Positions 16,881-23,789 of a stretch of 64,000 bases of DNA are shown in pieces (position 1 is the stretch's first letter; the number at the start of each line of letters is the position of its first letter). Origin of the DNA: Nocardioides luteus (GTDB taxonomy: Bacteria > Actinomycetota > Actinomycetes > Propionibacteriales > Nocardioidaceae); the NCBI RefSeq assembly GCF_015752315.1, contig NZ_JADOVJ010000001.1, positions 4,766,501 through 4,830,500 of the forward strand, in the 5' to 3' direction. The position numbers were made by a program, and so were the translations under genes. Below the pieces are notes generated by a model. It saw only the letters and a list, made by a program, of their open reading frames with translations. It ran no database searches and was not told the DNA's origin.

Positions 16881-17483
16881 ATGAGATCGCTCAGCTCAGT
16901 TCCCTCCGGCGACCCGTCGCCGGAGGGAACCGGGTCGTCCCCGGGCCTGGCCGGGCTGCTCCGCAGCATCGCCCGAGGCGACGAGGCCGCCTTCGCCGCT
17001 CTCTACGACGCGACCTCCGCCCGCGTGCACGGCCTGGTGCTGCGGGTGGTGCGTGACCCGGCTCAGGCCGAGGAGGTCACCCAGGAGACGTTCCTGCAGG
17101 TGTGGCGTACGGCCAGCCGCTACGACGAGAGCCTGGGCAGCGCCCAGTCCTGGCTGCTGACGCTGGCCCACCGTCGCGCCGTCGACCGGGTCCGGTCCGC
17201 GGAGTCGGCCGGCCGCAACGACACGGCCTACCACGGCACCACCCAGACCCCACCTCACGACACGACGGCAGAGGCCGTGGAGGCCTCGCTGGAGGCCCGC
17301 CGCGTCCGGTCCGCACTCGAGACACTGACAGCAGTGCAGCGTGAGGCCCTACAACTGGCGTACTTCGGCGGTTACACCCACACTGAGGTCGCCACCATGC
17401 TCGACCTGCCGATAGGCACTGCAAAGACCCGTATCCGGGACGGGCTGATCCGCTTGCGCGACGCGATGGGAGTGAGCCGATGA
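16881..17483 (+). CDS. sigK: ECF RNA polymerase sigma factor SigK
   Basis: The 200-aa ECF sigma factor has region 2 (FAALYDATSARVHGL, EEVTQETFLQVWRTA, WLLTLAHRRAVDRVRS) at about 33-110 and region 4 with its HTH (REALQLAYFGGYTHTEVATM, then LPIGTAKTRIRDGL) at about 140-195. AAGGA lies eight bases before the ATG. The gene follows the fasciclin lipoprotein and overlaps rskA by four bases (ATGA), the classical sigma/anti-sigma arrangement. A perfect hairpin lies within its first 17 codons. It should direct transcription of the oxidoreductase and fasciclin genes when released from RskA. Confidence 0.92.
   Translation: MRSLSSVPSGDPSPEGTGSSPGLAGLLRSIARGDEAAFAALYDATSARVHGLVLRVVRDPAQAEEVTQETFLQVWRTASRYDESLGSAQSWLLTLAHRRAVDRVRSAESAGRNDTAYHGTTQTPPHDTTAEAVEASLEARRVRSALETLTAVQREALQLAYFGGYTHTEVATMLDLPIGTAKTRIRDGLIRLRDAMGVSR
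16899..16930 (+). repeat. 15-bp perfect hairpin inside the 5' end of sigK
   Basis: GTTCCCTCCGGCGAC (16899-16913) and GTCGCCGGAGGGAAC (16916-16930) are exact reverse complements with a two-base gap. It is encoded in codons 7-17 of sigK (translated PSGDPSPEGT). It may terminate or attenuate read-through from the fasciclin gene or limit SigK translation. No T-run follows. Confidence 0.6.
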
Positions 17484-18235
17484 CCGCGCACGACATTCAC
17501 GCCCTCTCCGGCGCCTACGCCGTCGACGCTCTCGACGACATCGAACGCGCTCGGTTCGAGGAGCATCTCGCCGTCTGCGCGGACTGCCGCGACGAGGTGG
17601 CCAGCCTGCGCGACAGCGCTTGGACGCTCGGCAGCCTGACCGACACCGCGCCGCCGCCCGAGCTGCGCGACCGGCTGCTGGCCGGCATCAAGGAGATCCG
17701 GCCGCTTCCGCCCGAGACCACGCCGAAGCACAGGGCCGTCGAGGCTCCTGAGCCCGCGGACGAGTCGCCCGGCCGTCGTCGGTTCGGGTGGCGTACGTTC
17801 GCCGCCGCGGCCGCGGTGCTGGCCGTCGTCGGCACCGGGACGGTCGCCGCGGTCGAGCTGATCCGCGACGACCCCAGCCAGACGATGACGACCGCGGAGC
17901 GGGTGCTGAGCGCGAGGGACGCGACGACCGTGGCCGTCGACCTGCCCGGCAAGGCCCGCGCCCGGGTGGTCCGCTCGGTCTCGGAGAACAGGGCGGTGCT
18001 GGTCACCTCCGGCATGCCGGCCGCTCCGACCGGCAAGGTCTACGAGCTGTGGCTCCAGCACGACGAGGTCATGGTCCCGGCCGGGCTGATGCCTGCCGGC
18101 AGCGACCAGACCTTCGTCCTCGAGGGCGACGCCGCGGATGCGAGCGCGGCCGGGATCACCGTCGAGCCCGAGGGAGGCTCCGACGAACCGACCTCGGCCC
18201 CGATCGCCCTGTTCGACTTCTCGCAGGCCACCTGA
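17480..18235 (+). CDS. rskA: Anti-sigma-K factor RskA
   Basis: The 251-aa protein has an N-terminal anti-sigma domain with a zinc-type HLAVCADCRDEV motif (HxxxCxxC, residues about 29-35). A single membrane helix (about 100-120, AAAAAVLAVVGTGTVAAVEL) and an extracytoplasmic RskA domain (SGMPAAPTGKVYELWLQHD) follow. It holds SigK at the membrane until regulated proteolysis frees it. Translational coupling through the ATGA overlap keeps the two in balance. Length and domain order match the mycobacterial protein. Confidence 0.92.
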   Translation: MTAHDIHALSGAYAVDALDDIERARFEEHLAVCADCRDEVASLRDSAWTLGSLTDTAPPPELRDRLLAGIKEIRPLPPETTPKHRAVEAPEPADESPGRRRFGWRTFAAAAAVLAVVGTGTVAAVELIRDDPSQTMTTAERVLSARDATTVAVDLPGKARARVVRSVSENRAVLVTSGMPAAPTGKVYELWLQHDEVMVPAGLMPAGSDQTFVLEGDAADASAAGITVEPEGGSDEPTSAPIALFDFSQAT

Positions 18236-18249
18236 CCTGCGAGAAGTCG
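18214..18249. terminator. Hairpin at the end of the sigK-rskA operon
   Basis: CGACTTCTCGCAGG (18214-18227) pairs perfectly with CCTGCGAGAAGTCG (18236-18249) around an eight-base loop that contains the rskA stop codon. No T-run follows, as is common in high-GC actinobacteria. It probably ends the operon or protects its 3' end. Confidence 0.6.
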
Positions 18250-18260
18250 AGACCGGCCGG

Positions 18261-18316
18261 GGTCAGGCGTACGGGGCGAGGGAGCCCCCGGCCGGCTTCC
18301 GACCAGCAAGGGCGTA
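18261..18316 (-). pseudogene. Relic of an NPP1 gene 3' end
   Basis: Read on the minus strand, this stretch encodes ALAGRKPAGGSLAPYA followed by TGA, closely matching ALAGGKPAAVTLDPYA-stop at the end of the intact NPP1 gene at 19644. I count about 43 of 56 bases identical with no gap. It lies between rskA and a small basic gene, with no other NPP1 sequence around it. I take it as what remains of a second copy or of an earlier location of the gene. Confidence 0.55.
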
Positions 18317-18362
18317 CTGTCGCAGGATGGAGCCATTCAGGCTTCCCATCAGAGAGATCCCC

Positions 18363-18497
18363 ATGAGCGACAAGTCGCCGCGGCAGAAGATGTCCAAGAA
18401 GTCCGGGAAATCCATCAAGGCGAAGCGCGCCGAGAAGCGCAGCTCGGGGTCCACGGAGACCCTTGCCGACAAGATCCATCCGCCGAAGAAGAAGTGA
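18363..18497 (+). CDS. Small basic protein, 44 aa
   Basis: A short frame starts at ATG 18363 after AGAGAG and ends in TGA, whose last base is the first base of the next gene's ATG (TGATG). The 44-aa product is about one third Lys/Arg (KMSKKSGKSIKAKRAEKR in the middle, PPKKK at the end) with no hydrophobic segment. It may bind nucleic acid. The tight coupling to the CeoS-like gene and its skewed composition support it being real; the function is unknown. Confidence 0.6.
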   Translation: MSDKSPRQKMSKKSGKSIKAKRAEKRSSGSTETLADKIHPPKKK

Positions 18498-19636
18498 TGC
18501 ACCTAGGGCTCGGTGTCATCGGCTCGTCGGCGAAGGAGAACGAGCACCGGCTGCCGCTCCACCCCGAGCACATCCCGAACCTGGACGCTGACATCCGGTC
18601 CGGAATCACGCTCGAGGACGGCTATGGCGCCCGGTTCGGGGTCAGCGACGAGGCTCTCGGGACGTACGTCGCCGGGTTCGCGTCACGTGACCAGATCTTG
18701 GCCGACTCGGACGTCGTGCTGCTCCCCAAGCCGCAGCTCGAGGACGTCGAGGCGCTGAGCCCGGGGCAGACGCTCTGGGGCTGGCCACATTGCGTACAGG
18801 ACCCGGAGCTGACCCAGGTCGCCATCGACCGGCGCCTGACCCTGATCGCCTTCGAGGCGATGAACCACTGGACCCGCGACGGTTCGGTCGGTCTGCACGT
18901 GTTCCACAAGAACAACGAGATGGCCGGCTACTGCTCGGTCCTCCAAGCGCTCGAGCTGGCCGGGTTGACCGGCGACTACGGTCGCCGCCTGAGCGCGGTG
19001 GTGATCGGTTTCGGAGCCACCGCACGTGGCGCCGTGACCGCCCTCAACGCGCACGGTGTGCACGAGGTCGCGGTGCTCACCAACCGAGAGGTGGCCGCGG
19101 TCGGTTCGCCGATCCACTCGGTGCTGATTCGGCAGTTCGACCACGAGCCGGACGGCGAGCACCTCAGCCACGTGATCACCGAGCGGGGGCGCGAGCCGCT
19201 GGCGCCGTACCTGGCGGAGAACGACATCGTCGTCAACTGCACCCTGCAGGACACGGCCAACCCACTGGTCTTCCTCGAGGAGGAGGACCTCTCCGCCTTC
19301 CGCCCCGGCAGTGTCATCGTCGACGTCTCCTGCGACCTGGGCATGGGCTTCACCTGGGCCCGGCCCACCACCTTCGACGACCCGGCCTTCCTGGTCGGCG
19401 ACAACGTCCTCTACTACGCGGTCGACCACAGTCCGTCGTACCTGTGGAACTCGGCGACCTGGGAGAACAGCAACGCGTTGATCCCGTTCCTGCGCCCGGT
19501 GCTCGAGGGACCGACCGCGTGGGACGCCGTCGAGACGCTGCGCCGAGCGATCGAGATCCGCGACGGCCGCGTGCTCAACCCCGCCATCCTCGCCTTCCAG
19601 GGGCGCGCGACGGAGGCGCCTCACGCTCTGGTGTGA
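18497..19636 (+). CDS. N5-(carboxyethyl)ornithine synthase-like dehydrogenase
   Basis: The 379-aa protein belongs to the alanine dehydrogenase / NAD(P) transhydrogenase superfamily. The N-terminal PNT-type domain shows ENEHRLPLHPEHI and VLLPKPQ. The central KNNEMAGYCSVLQALELAG and the nucleotide-binding VVIGFGATARGAVTAL (about 165-180) fit the N5-(carboxyethyl)ornithine synthase branch, which reductively couples pyruvate to ornithine. I choose the ATG at 18497, overlapping the small basic gene's stop, rather than the GTG one codon earlier. The exact substrate is inferred by family only. Confidence 0.78.
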   Translation: MHLGLGVIGSSAKENEHRLPLHPEHIPNLDADIRSGITLEDGYGARFGVSDEALGTYVAGFASRDQILADSDVVLLPKPQLEDVEALSPGQTLWGWPHCVQDPELTQVAIDRRLTLIAFEAMNHWTRDGSVGLHVFHKNNEMAGYCSVLQALELAGLTGDYGRRLSAVVIGFGATARGAVTALNAHGVHEVAVLTNREVAAVGSPIHSVLIRQFDHEPDGEHLSHVITERGREPLAPYLAENDIVVNCTLQDTANPLVFLEEEDLSAFRPGSVIVDVSCDLGMGFTWARPTTFDDPAFLVGDNVLYYAVDHSPSYLWNSATWENSNALIPFLRPVLEGPTAWDAVETLRRAIEIRDGRVLNPAILAFQGRATEAPHALV

Positions 19637-19643
19637 CCGTGGG

Positions 19644-20420
19644 TCAGGCGTACGGATCCAGAGTGACCGCGGCCGGCTTCCCGCCCGCCAGCGCGTTGCC
19701 GAAGCGGGCGTCGGTCAGCTTGAAGGTGGCGGCGCCGAAGTCGGCCGCGACGAGGCGGTCGCGGATGCCGGCCGGGTAGTTGTCCCAGCCGACCAGGCCC
19801 TTGACCTGCCAGACGCCCTCGTGGTTCTCGGGCGGCTCGTCCCCGCCACCGGTCTTCGGGAAGCGGAAGCAGTGGGTGCTGCCGCCGTCCTTGTGATAGA
19901 CGGCCTTGGGGTGCGTACCGCCCTCGAACTGCAGCTCCGCCTCGGGCTTGATCTCGTAGCCGGAGTGCTGTGAGACCGACATGTAGCGCGCGTGGCCGTC
20001 CTGCACCCACACGATGATGTGCTCCCAGTCGTGCCGGTGGCCGGCCGACCCGGGCCCCCAGGAGACCTGGTCCTTCTCGAAGTAGTAGCCGTAGAGGTAA
20101 GCACACCAGCCGTTGTTGCACTTCGAGCGGGAGTACACGTTGGTGTTCTGCAGGTCCGAGAGGTCGCGGCACTGGCCGTTGACCGTGCCGCCCATCGCGA
20201 GACCGCCGTTGAGCGTGCCGTCCGGCCCGATCGCCGGGGTGCTGTAACAGCCGTCGGTGTCGAAGTCGAGCGCCGGCTGCCAGGTGCGGTCGGCCTCCGG
20301 CGCGGAGGCCGGCAGCGCCGGCGGCGGAGCCGCCCAGGCTGCCGCCGGAACGACGGAGAGAAGTGCGGCGAGCGGGAGCGCGAGGGCGAGCCTGCGCGTG
20401 AGTCGTTTCCCGAGAGTCAT
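19644..20420 (-). CDS. Secreted NPP1/NLP (necrosis-inducing-like) protein
   Basis: The 258-aa precursor has a signal peptide (RLTRRLALALPLAALLSVVP, cleavage near AWA-AP). The mature protein has the family hallmark GHRHDWE (about residues 125-131) with paired cysteines upstream (NNGWCAYLYGYY). NLPs bind glycosylated membrane lipids and a metal held by the GHRHDWE loop, and in plant pathogens they are cytolytic; bacterial soil forms are often non-toxic. The ATG at 20420 follows AAGGGA and starts the signal peptide directly. It converges with the CeoS-like gene and has a relic copy nearby. Confidence 0.9.
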   Translation of the reverse strand: MTLGKRLTRRLALALPLAALLSVVPAAAWAAPPPALPASAPEADRTWQPALDFDTDGCYSTPAIGPDGTLNGGLAMGGTVNGQCRDLSDLQNTNVYSRSKCNNGWCAYLYGYYFEKDQVSWGPGSAGHRHDWEHIIVWVQDGHARYMSVSQHSGYEIKPEAELQFEGGTHPKAVYHKDGGSTHCFRFPKTGGGDEPPENHEGVWQVKGLVGWDNYPAGIRDRLVAADFGAATFKLTDARFGNALAGGKPAAVTLDPYA

Positions 20421-20543
20421 GTGGGGTCCCTTGTGAGTGGGGGAAGGGGGCGCACTGATGCAACCAGTGCCGCGATCGCGTGACAACCCCGTGCGCGTGA
20501 ACGCGCCGGTAACGCTGCCCGCCGACCCTGGTTGGATGGGCGG

Positions 20544-20990
20544 GTGGACGCGACACAGTGGCAGCAACGGATCACCGCGGACCTCGCCGGCCTCGGGCAG
20601 CAGGAGTTCGTGATCATCAGCGAGCCCGAGCCTTCGGCGCCGGAGCCGACCGGCTTCCTGGCCCGGCTCCGGTCGAAGGCATCACGGTCGGTCGCGCCGT
20701 CGCGCTGGGGACAGGTGCTGTGCGAGGACGAGATGCTCTCCGCCGAGTTCGCAGGTACGCAGCACATCGGTGGCACCTGGGAGGCCTCCGCCGAGCAGCA
20801 CGAGGCGCTTCGCGCGGCCGGCTGGCTGACCCCCGACGAGACCGACCCGATCGCGCCGGCGCCGGGGGTGCCGCACTACTGGCGCACCGTCCCCCAGGCC
20901 GACGCAGGCCGTGTCGCCGGCCTCCTCGTCGAGGCCTTCGGCATCCTCGGCGCCGACCTGGCGACCCTCACGCTCCGCCGGGATCAGTAG
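20544..20990 (+). CDS. TY-Chap-like protein, type VII secretion-associated
   Basis: The 148-aa soluble protein resembles the small TY-Chap domain proteins found near actinobacterial WXG/type VII loci. The shared features are an ordered hydrophobic N-terminal helix (WQQRITADLAGL), a central GGTWEASAEQHEALRAAGW, a TVPQADAGRVAGLLVEAFGIL helix and a short tail. The start is GTG 20544 (TTG 20532 is possible). Its stop overlaps by seven bases the end of the convergent type VII cluster gene. A chaperone role for a secreted partner is inferred from context only. Confidence 0.6.
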   Translation: MDATQWQQRITADLAGLGQQEFVIISEPEPSAPEPTGFLARLRSKASRSVAPSRWGQVLCEDEMLSAEFAGTQHIGGTWEASAEQHEALRAAGWLTPDETDPIAPAPGVPHYWRTVPQADAGRVAGLLVEAFGILGADLATLTLRRDQ

Positions 20991-21442
20991 TCGCCGAGCT
21001 GCTCGCACAGCAGCCGGTAGAAGGCGGTGTTGGTGATCGGGGTGAGCCTGTCCTCGAGCGCCAGATGGAGACCGTCGGGTCCGTTGATGCCGGCGAGCTG
21101 CCACTCGCCGACCGTGATGGACCAGGCGGTGCGGGCGCTGAGCTCGTTCAGGGCCTCGTCGCGAGAGCGTTGGTCCTCACCCAGCAGCACGGCCATCCGG
21201 GCCGTCGGGAACGGGCGGACCGAGCCGGTGGCACCCTTGACCGGGCGGATCTTCAGGGTGCGGACCAGGCTCGGGACGAGGTGACCGCGCGGGGCGTCGA
21301 GGGGCTGCGTACGGGTGCCGTCGAGGCCGAGCTCGAGGTGGATTCCGGTGGGGTCGACCACGGCGCGGTGCTCCAGCCGTCCGCCCGGGCCGGCGAGGAT
21401 CCAGCCGACCTCCGTCGCCACGGTCGTCGTCTCGGCGCTCAT
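20984..21442 (-). CDS. Hypothetical protein, last gene of the type VII effector operon
   Basis: The 152-aa protein is not recognised by motif. It reads as alternating short beta strands and one long helix (TEVGWILAGPGGRLEHRAVV, then LVPSLVRTLKIRPVKG), somewhat like half of an EspG-type fold. No signal peptide or membrane segment is seen. Its ATG overlaps the LpqN-like gene's stop (21439-21442), so it is translated with the operon. It may be a chaperone or immunity factor; the evidence is position only. Confidence 0.65.
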   Translation of the reverse strand: MSAETTTVATEVGWILAGPGGRLEHRAVVDPTGIHLELGLDGTRTQPLDAPRGHLVPSLVRTLKIRPVKGATGSVRPFPTARMAVLLGEDQRSRDEALNELSARTAWSITVGEWQLAGINGPDGLHLALEDRLTPITNTAFYRLLCEQLGDY

Positions 21443-21870
21443 GCCGGGCTCCAGGTCGCGGCGGTGGCATCGAGCTGGGCCGCCCAGGTCGCATAGTCGC
21501 CCGTCGGCACGGTCGCGGTCAGGGTGTGGCCGACGCCGTCGATCGCCACGAACCACTGCTCCATGGTCAGCGCGGAGCCGCCCGGCCCGTCGTACATCGC
21601 CAGCCGCCGTCCCGCCTCCTGCCCGGCGATCGTGAGGCGCTCGAGGTCGATCGGCGTGTAGCCGGGCATCATCTGGGTGAACGCCATCTCGGAGCCGACC
21701 TGCCAGTCGCGGAACCCCAGGTCACCGTTGGTCTGGGCGGTCACGGTGATGTTGGCGCGGAACGTGCCGTGGGCCGGCGCGAGCGCCAGGAAGCGTACGC
21801 CCTCGGGCGGGTCGACGCTCTCCCAGCCGTCCGGGAGCGTCAGGGTCGTCCGAGCCTCAACCACGGTCAC
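21439..21870 (-). CDS. LpqN/PsbP-like protein
   Basis: The 143-aa protein resembles the LpqN/LpqT (DcrB/PsbP-fold) family: TLTLPDGWESVDPP at the start, FRANITVTAQ, LTIAGQEAGRRLAMYDG and DGVGHTLTATVPTGDYATW are typical strands. It lacks the usual lipoprotein signal, so it appears cytoplasmic. The GTG at 21870 follows GGGAAAG and overlaps the upstream stop as GTGA. Such domains recur in WXG effector loci of actinobacteria; an adaptor or immunity function is inferred. Confidence 0.72.
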   Translation of the reverse strand: MTVVEARTTLTLPDGWESVDPPEGVRFLALAPAHGTFRANITVTAQTNGDLGFRDWQVGSEMAFTQMMPGYTPIDLERLTIAGQEAGRRLAMYDGPGGSALTMEQWFVAIDGVGHTLTATVPTGDYATWAAQLDATAATWSPA

Positions 21871-22223
21871 TTCTTTCCCGCGGTGCGCTTCTTCGGGCGC
21901 GACTCGCGATACCACTTCGGCTTGATGAACGACGGGGTCGGCAGGATGACCAACAGCGGGTAGACGACGCAGGTCAGCAGGAAGAGTCCGCCGATGATCG
22001 TCCACGCCACGGTCTGCTCCGGCACCAGCCCGAAGGCCGTCGAGCCCGTGATCGCCAGCGCGGAGATGCAGGGCAGGTGGATGAGCACGACGTCCTCGCC
22101 CACGCCGCCCCGATTCCACGCGTTCGCCCAGGAGCGGGCACGGGCCGAGAGCCCGAGATGTTGCCAGATGCTGACGCCGGCGCCGATGACGCCGACGGCC
22201 AGGATGAGTACGGCCCAGATCAT
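21867..22223 (-). CDS. Small multi-pass membrane protein, candidate immunity factor
   Basis: The 118-aa protein has a membrane helix at about 2-20 (IWAVLILAVGVIGAGVSIW), a second near 55-72 (ISALAITGSTAFGLV), a third near 78-98 (WTIIGGLFLLTCVVYPLLVI) and a very basic tail (KPKWYRESRPKKRTAGKK). The ATG at 22223 lies seven bases after the effector stop. Membrane proteins directly downstream of membrane-active LXG-type toxins often serve as their immunity proteins (TsaI with TspA in Staphylococcus). That analogy is the only functional clue. Confidence 0.75.
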   Translation of the reverse strand: MIWAVLILAVGVIGAGVSIWQHLGLSARARSWANAWNRGGVGEDVVLIHLPCISALAITGSTAFGLVPEQTVAWTIIGGLFLLTCVVYPLLVILPTPSFIKPKWYRESRPKKRTAGKK

Positions 22224-22230
22224 GGTGGTC

Positions 22231-23433
22231 CTAGTCCCAGAAGGTGATGGCGTCGCCGACATCGGAGGCTACCTCGCCGGCGCCCTCCGCGAAGTCGCTG
22301 ACCCCGTCGACCACGGCCTCACCCAGCTCACCGGCCTCGTCGACCACGAAGTCGGCTGCCTTGCCGGCCAGCCCGGAGCCGATCGCGCCACCGATCACAC
22401 CGCCGACGACTCCACCGATGACCGTGCCCGGGCCGGGGAAGATGCTGCCGATCGCGGCGCCGGCCTGAGCCCCGGCCCACGCTCCACCCGCGGCACCGGC
22501 GGTCGTGATCGCTGACGTGCTCACGGTGCGGCTCACCCGCTCCGTCGTCGACAGCGACGGGTCGTCGGCGTCCTTCTGCCACTGCTCCCACGCCGAGCTG
22601 CCGGCCGTGACCACCCAGCCCGCGCGGGTCGCCCACTTGCCCGCGGTCAGCCACTTGCCGCGTACGGCTGCCTTGTTGGCCTTCGCGTGCCAGTTCTTGT
22701 CGCTGAGCACCTTCGCGGCACGCTCGAGCTTGGTCAGGCTCGCGGGGCTGGCGAACCGGCCGTTCACCCGCGGCTGGAACGTCCCGTAGCGACTCTTCAC
22801 CATCCAGTCGACACCGGCGCCGGCTCCGAGACCGGCCAGCCCCAAGGCGTACGCACCGATCTGCATGCCGTCGGAGAAGTCCTTCGGCAGCAGGCCCAGG
22901 TCCTCGAGGCGGTCCTCGATCCAGCCGTCGCCGGTCGACTTCGAGATCGCCTTGCCGAGGTCCTCGTGGGCGTTGTCCTCGTCCTTGCGAGCGGTCTCGA
23001 CCCGGCTGACCAGGTCGTTCCACTTCTCGACCTTGGTGTTGTGGGCGTTGACGTCGCTCTCGGACGCATCGTCGCCCGGGTCGGTGGGCGGCGAGATCAT
23101 CGTGCCGCTGACCGTGAGCCCCGCACCGCTGGCCTCGTCGCGGATCGTGGACATCTTGGTCTCAACGGCCTTGAGGTCGCCCGAGAACGTCGTGAGTCCC
23201 TTGCCCATGGCCTCGATCCGCGACTCGAGCTGACGCAGGTCGCTCTTGCGCTTCTCCGCCTTCGACTCGAAGGCGGCGCCGGCCTGACCCTTCCAGGAGC
23301 CGGCGGTCTTGATCGCCTTGCCGAGATCGTCGAGAGCGTCCCCGACCGCGTCCTTGGCGGTCGTGCAGGCGTCGGCCGCGGTCTGCGCCGCGGCGGCGTC
23401 GCCGTAGACCTTCGTGTCCATCGCCTCCGGCAT
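22231..23433 (-). CDS. WXG/LXG-like type VII effector with glycine-zipper C-terminus
   Basis: The 400-aa protein starts with a long helical WXG-type hairpin (about 1-150; a GSWKGQAGAAFESKA turn holds the W-x-G) and a linker. Basic helical segments lie near 215-290, and the segment at about 303-355 is extremely Gly/Ala-rich with GxxxG spacing (AGAQAGAAIGSIFPGPG, GGVVGGVIGGAIGSGLAG). An acidic tail follows. The end resembles membrane-inserting glycine zippers such as those of depolarising toxins. Its ATG overlaps the partner's stop by one base (TGATG), and a membrane protein follows downstream. No known catalytic toxin domain is visible. Confidence 0.8.
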   Translation of the reverse strand: MPEAMDTKVYGDAAAAQTAADACTTAKDAVGDALDDLGKAIKTAGSWKGQAGAAFESKAEKRKSDLRQLESRIEAMGKGLTTFSGDLKAVETKMSTIRDEASGAGLTVSGTMISPPTDPGDDASESDVNAHNTKVEKWNDLVSRVETARKDEDNAHEDLGKAISKSTGDGWIEDRLEDLGLLPKDFSDGMQIGAYALGLAGLGAGAGVDWMVKSRYGTFQPRVNGRFASPASLTKLERAAKVLSDKNWHAKANKAAVRGKWLTAGKWATRAGWVVTAGSSAWEQWQKDADDPSLSTTERVSRTVSTSAITTAGAAGGAWAGAQAGAAIGSIFPGPGTVIGGVVGGVIGGAIGSGLAGKAADFVVDEAGELGEAVVDGVSDFAEGAGEVASDVGDAITFWD

Positions 23434-23735
23434 CAGCTGCCCCTCACCCTCTGCTCGTGGCGCCGACCCGCATCGCCGCTGGCGTCATCGGTCGTGGTCG
23501 CGTGGTCGAGCGCGTTCTGGACGCTGTCGCCGAGCGATCCCAGACCCTCGGACATCCCACCGACGGCCGCCGCCAACGACGCCAGCGCGGTCGCGACCTC
23601 GGAGGACGACTCTCCGACGTCTGGGGTCTTCTGCAGCGGCTCGGCCTGCTTGAAGAGGTCGCCGCCGGCGGTGTCGAGCGTGTTCTTGATGGACCTGAGA
23701 TCGTCTGGATTGACGTGGATGTCATCGTCGGTCAT
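23433..23735 (-). CDS. WXG100/ESAT-6-like partner protein
   Basis: The 100-aa helical protein (starting MTDDDIHVNPDDLRSIKNTL) has the size and alpha-hairpin character of WXG100-like partners of type VII effectors: an N-terminal helix, an Asp/Gly turn and a second Ala-rich helix. A canonical W-x-G is absent, as in several actinobacterial Esx-like partners. As the first gene of a five-gene overlapping operon, it likely dimerises with the N-terminal domain of the 400-aa effector for export. Confidence 0.75.
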   Translation of the reverse strand: MTDDDIHVNPDDLRSIKNTLDTAGGDLFKQAEPLQKTPDVGESSSEVATALASLAAAVGGMSEGLGSLGDSVQNALDHATTTDDASGDAGRRHEQRVRGS

Positions 23736-23789
23736 GCCCTCGTCCTACCCGCTCTCGCGGATTTCAAACACGGACGAAAGTAAAAAGCC

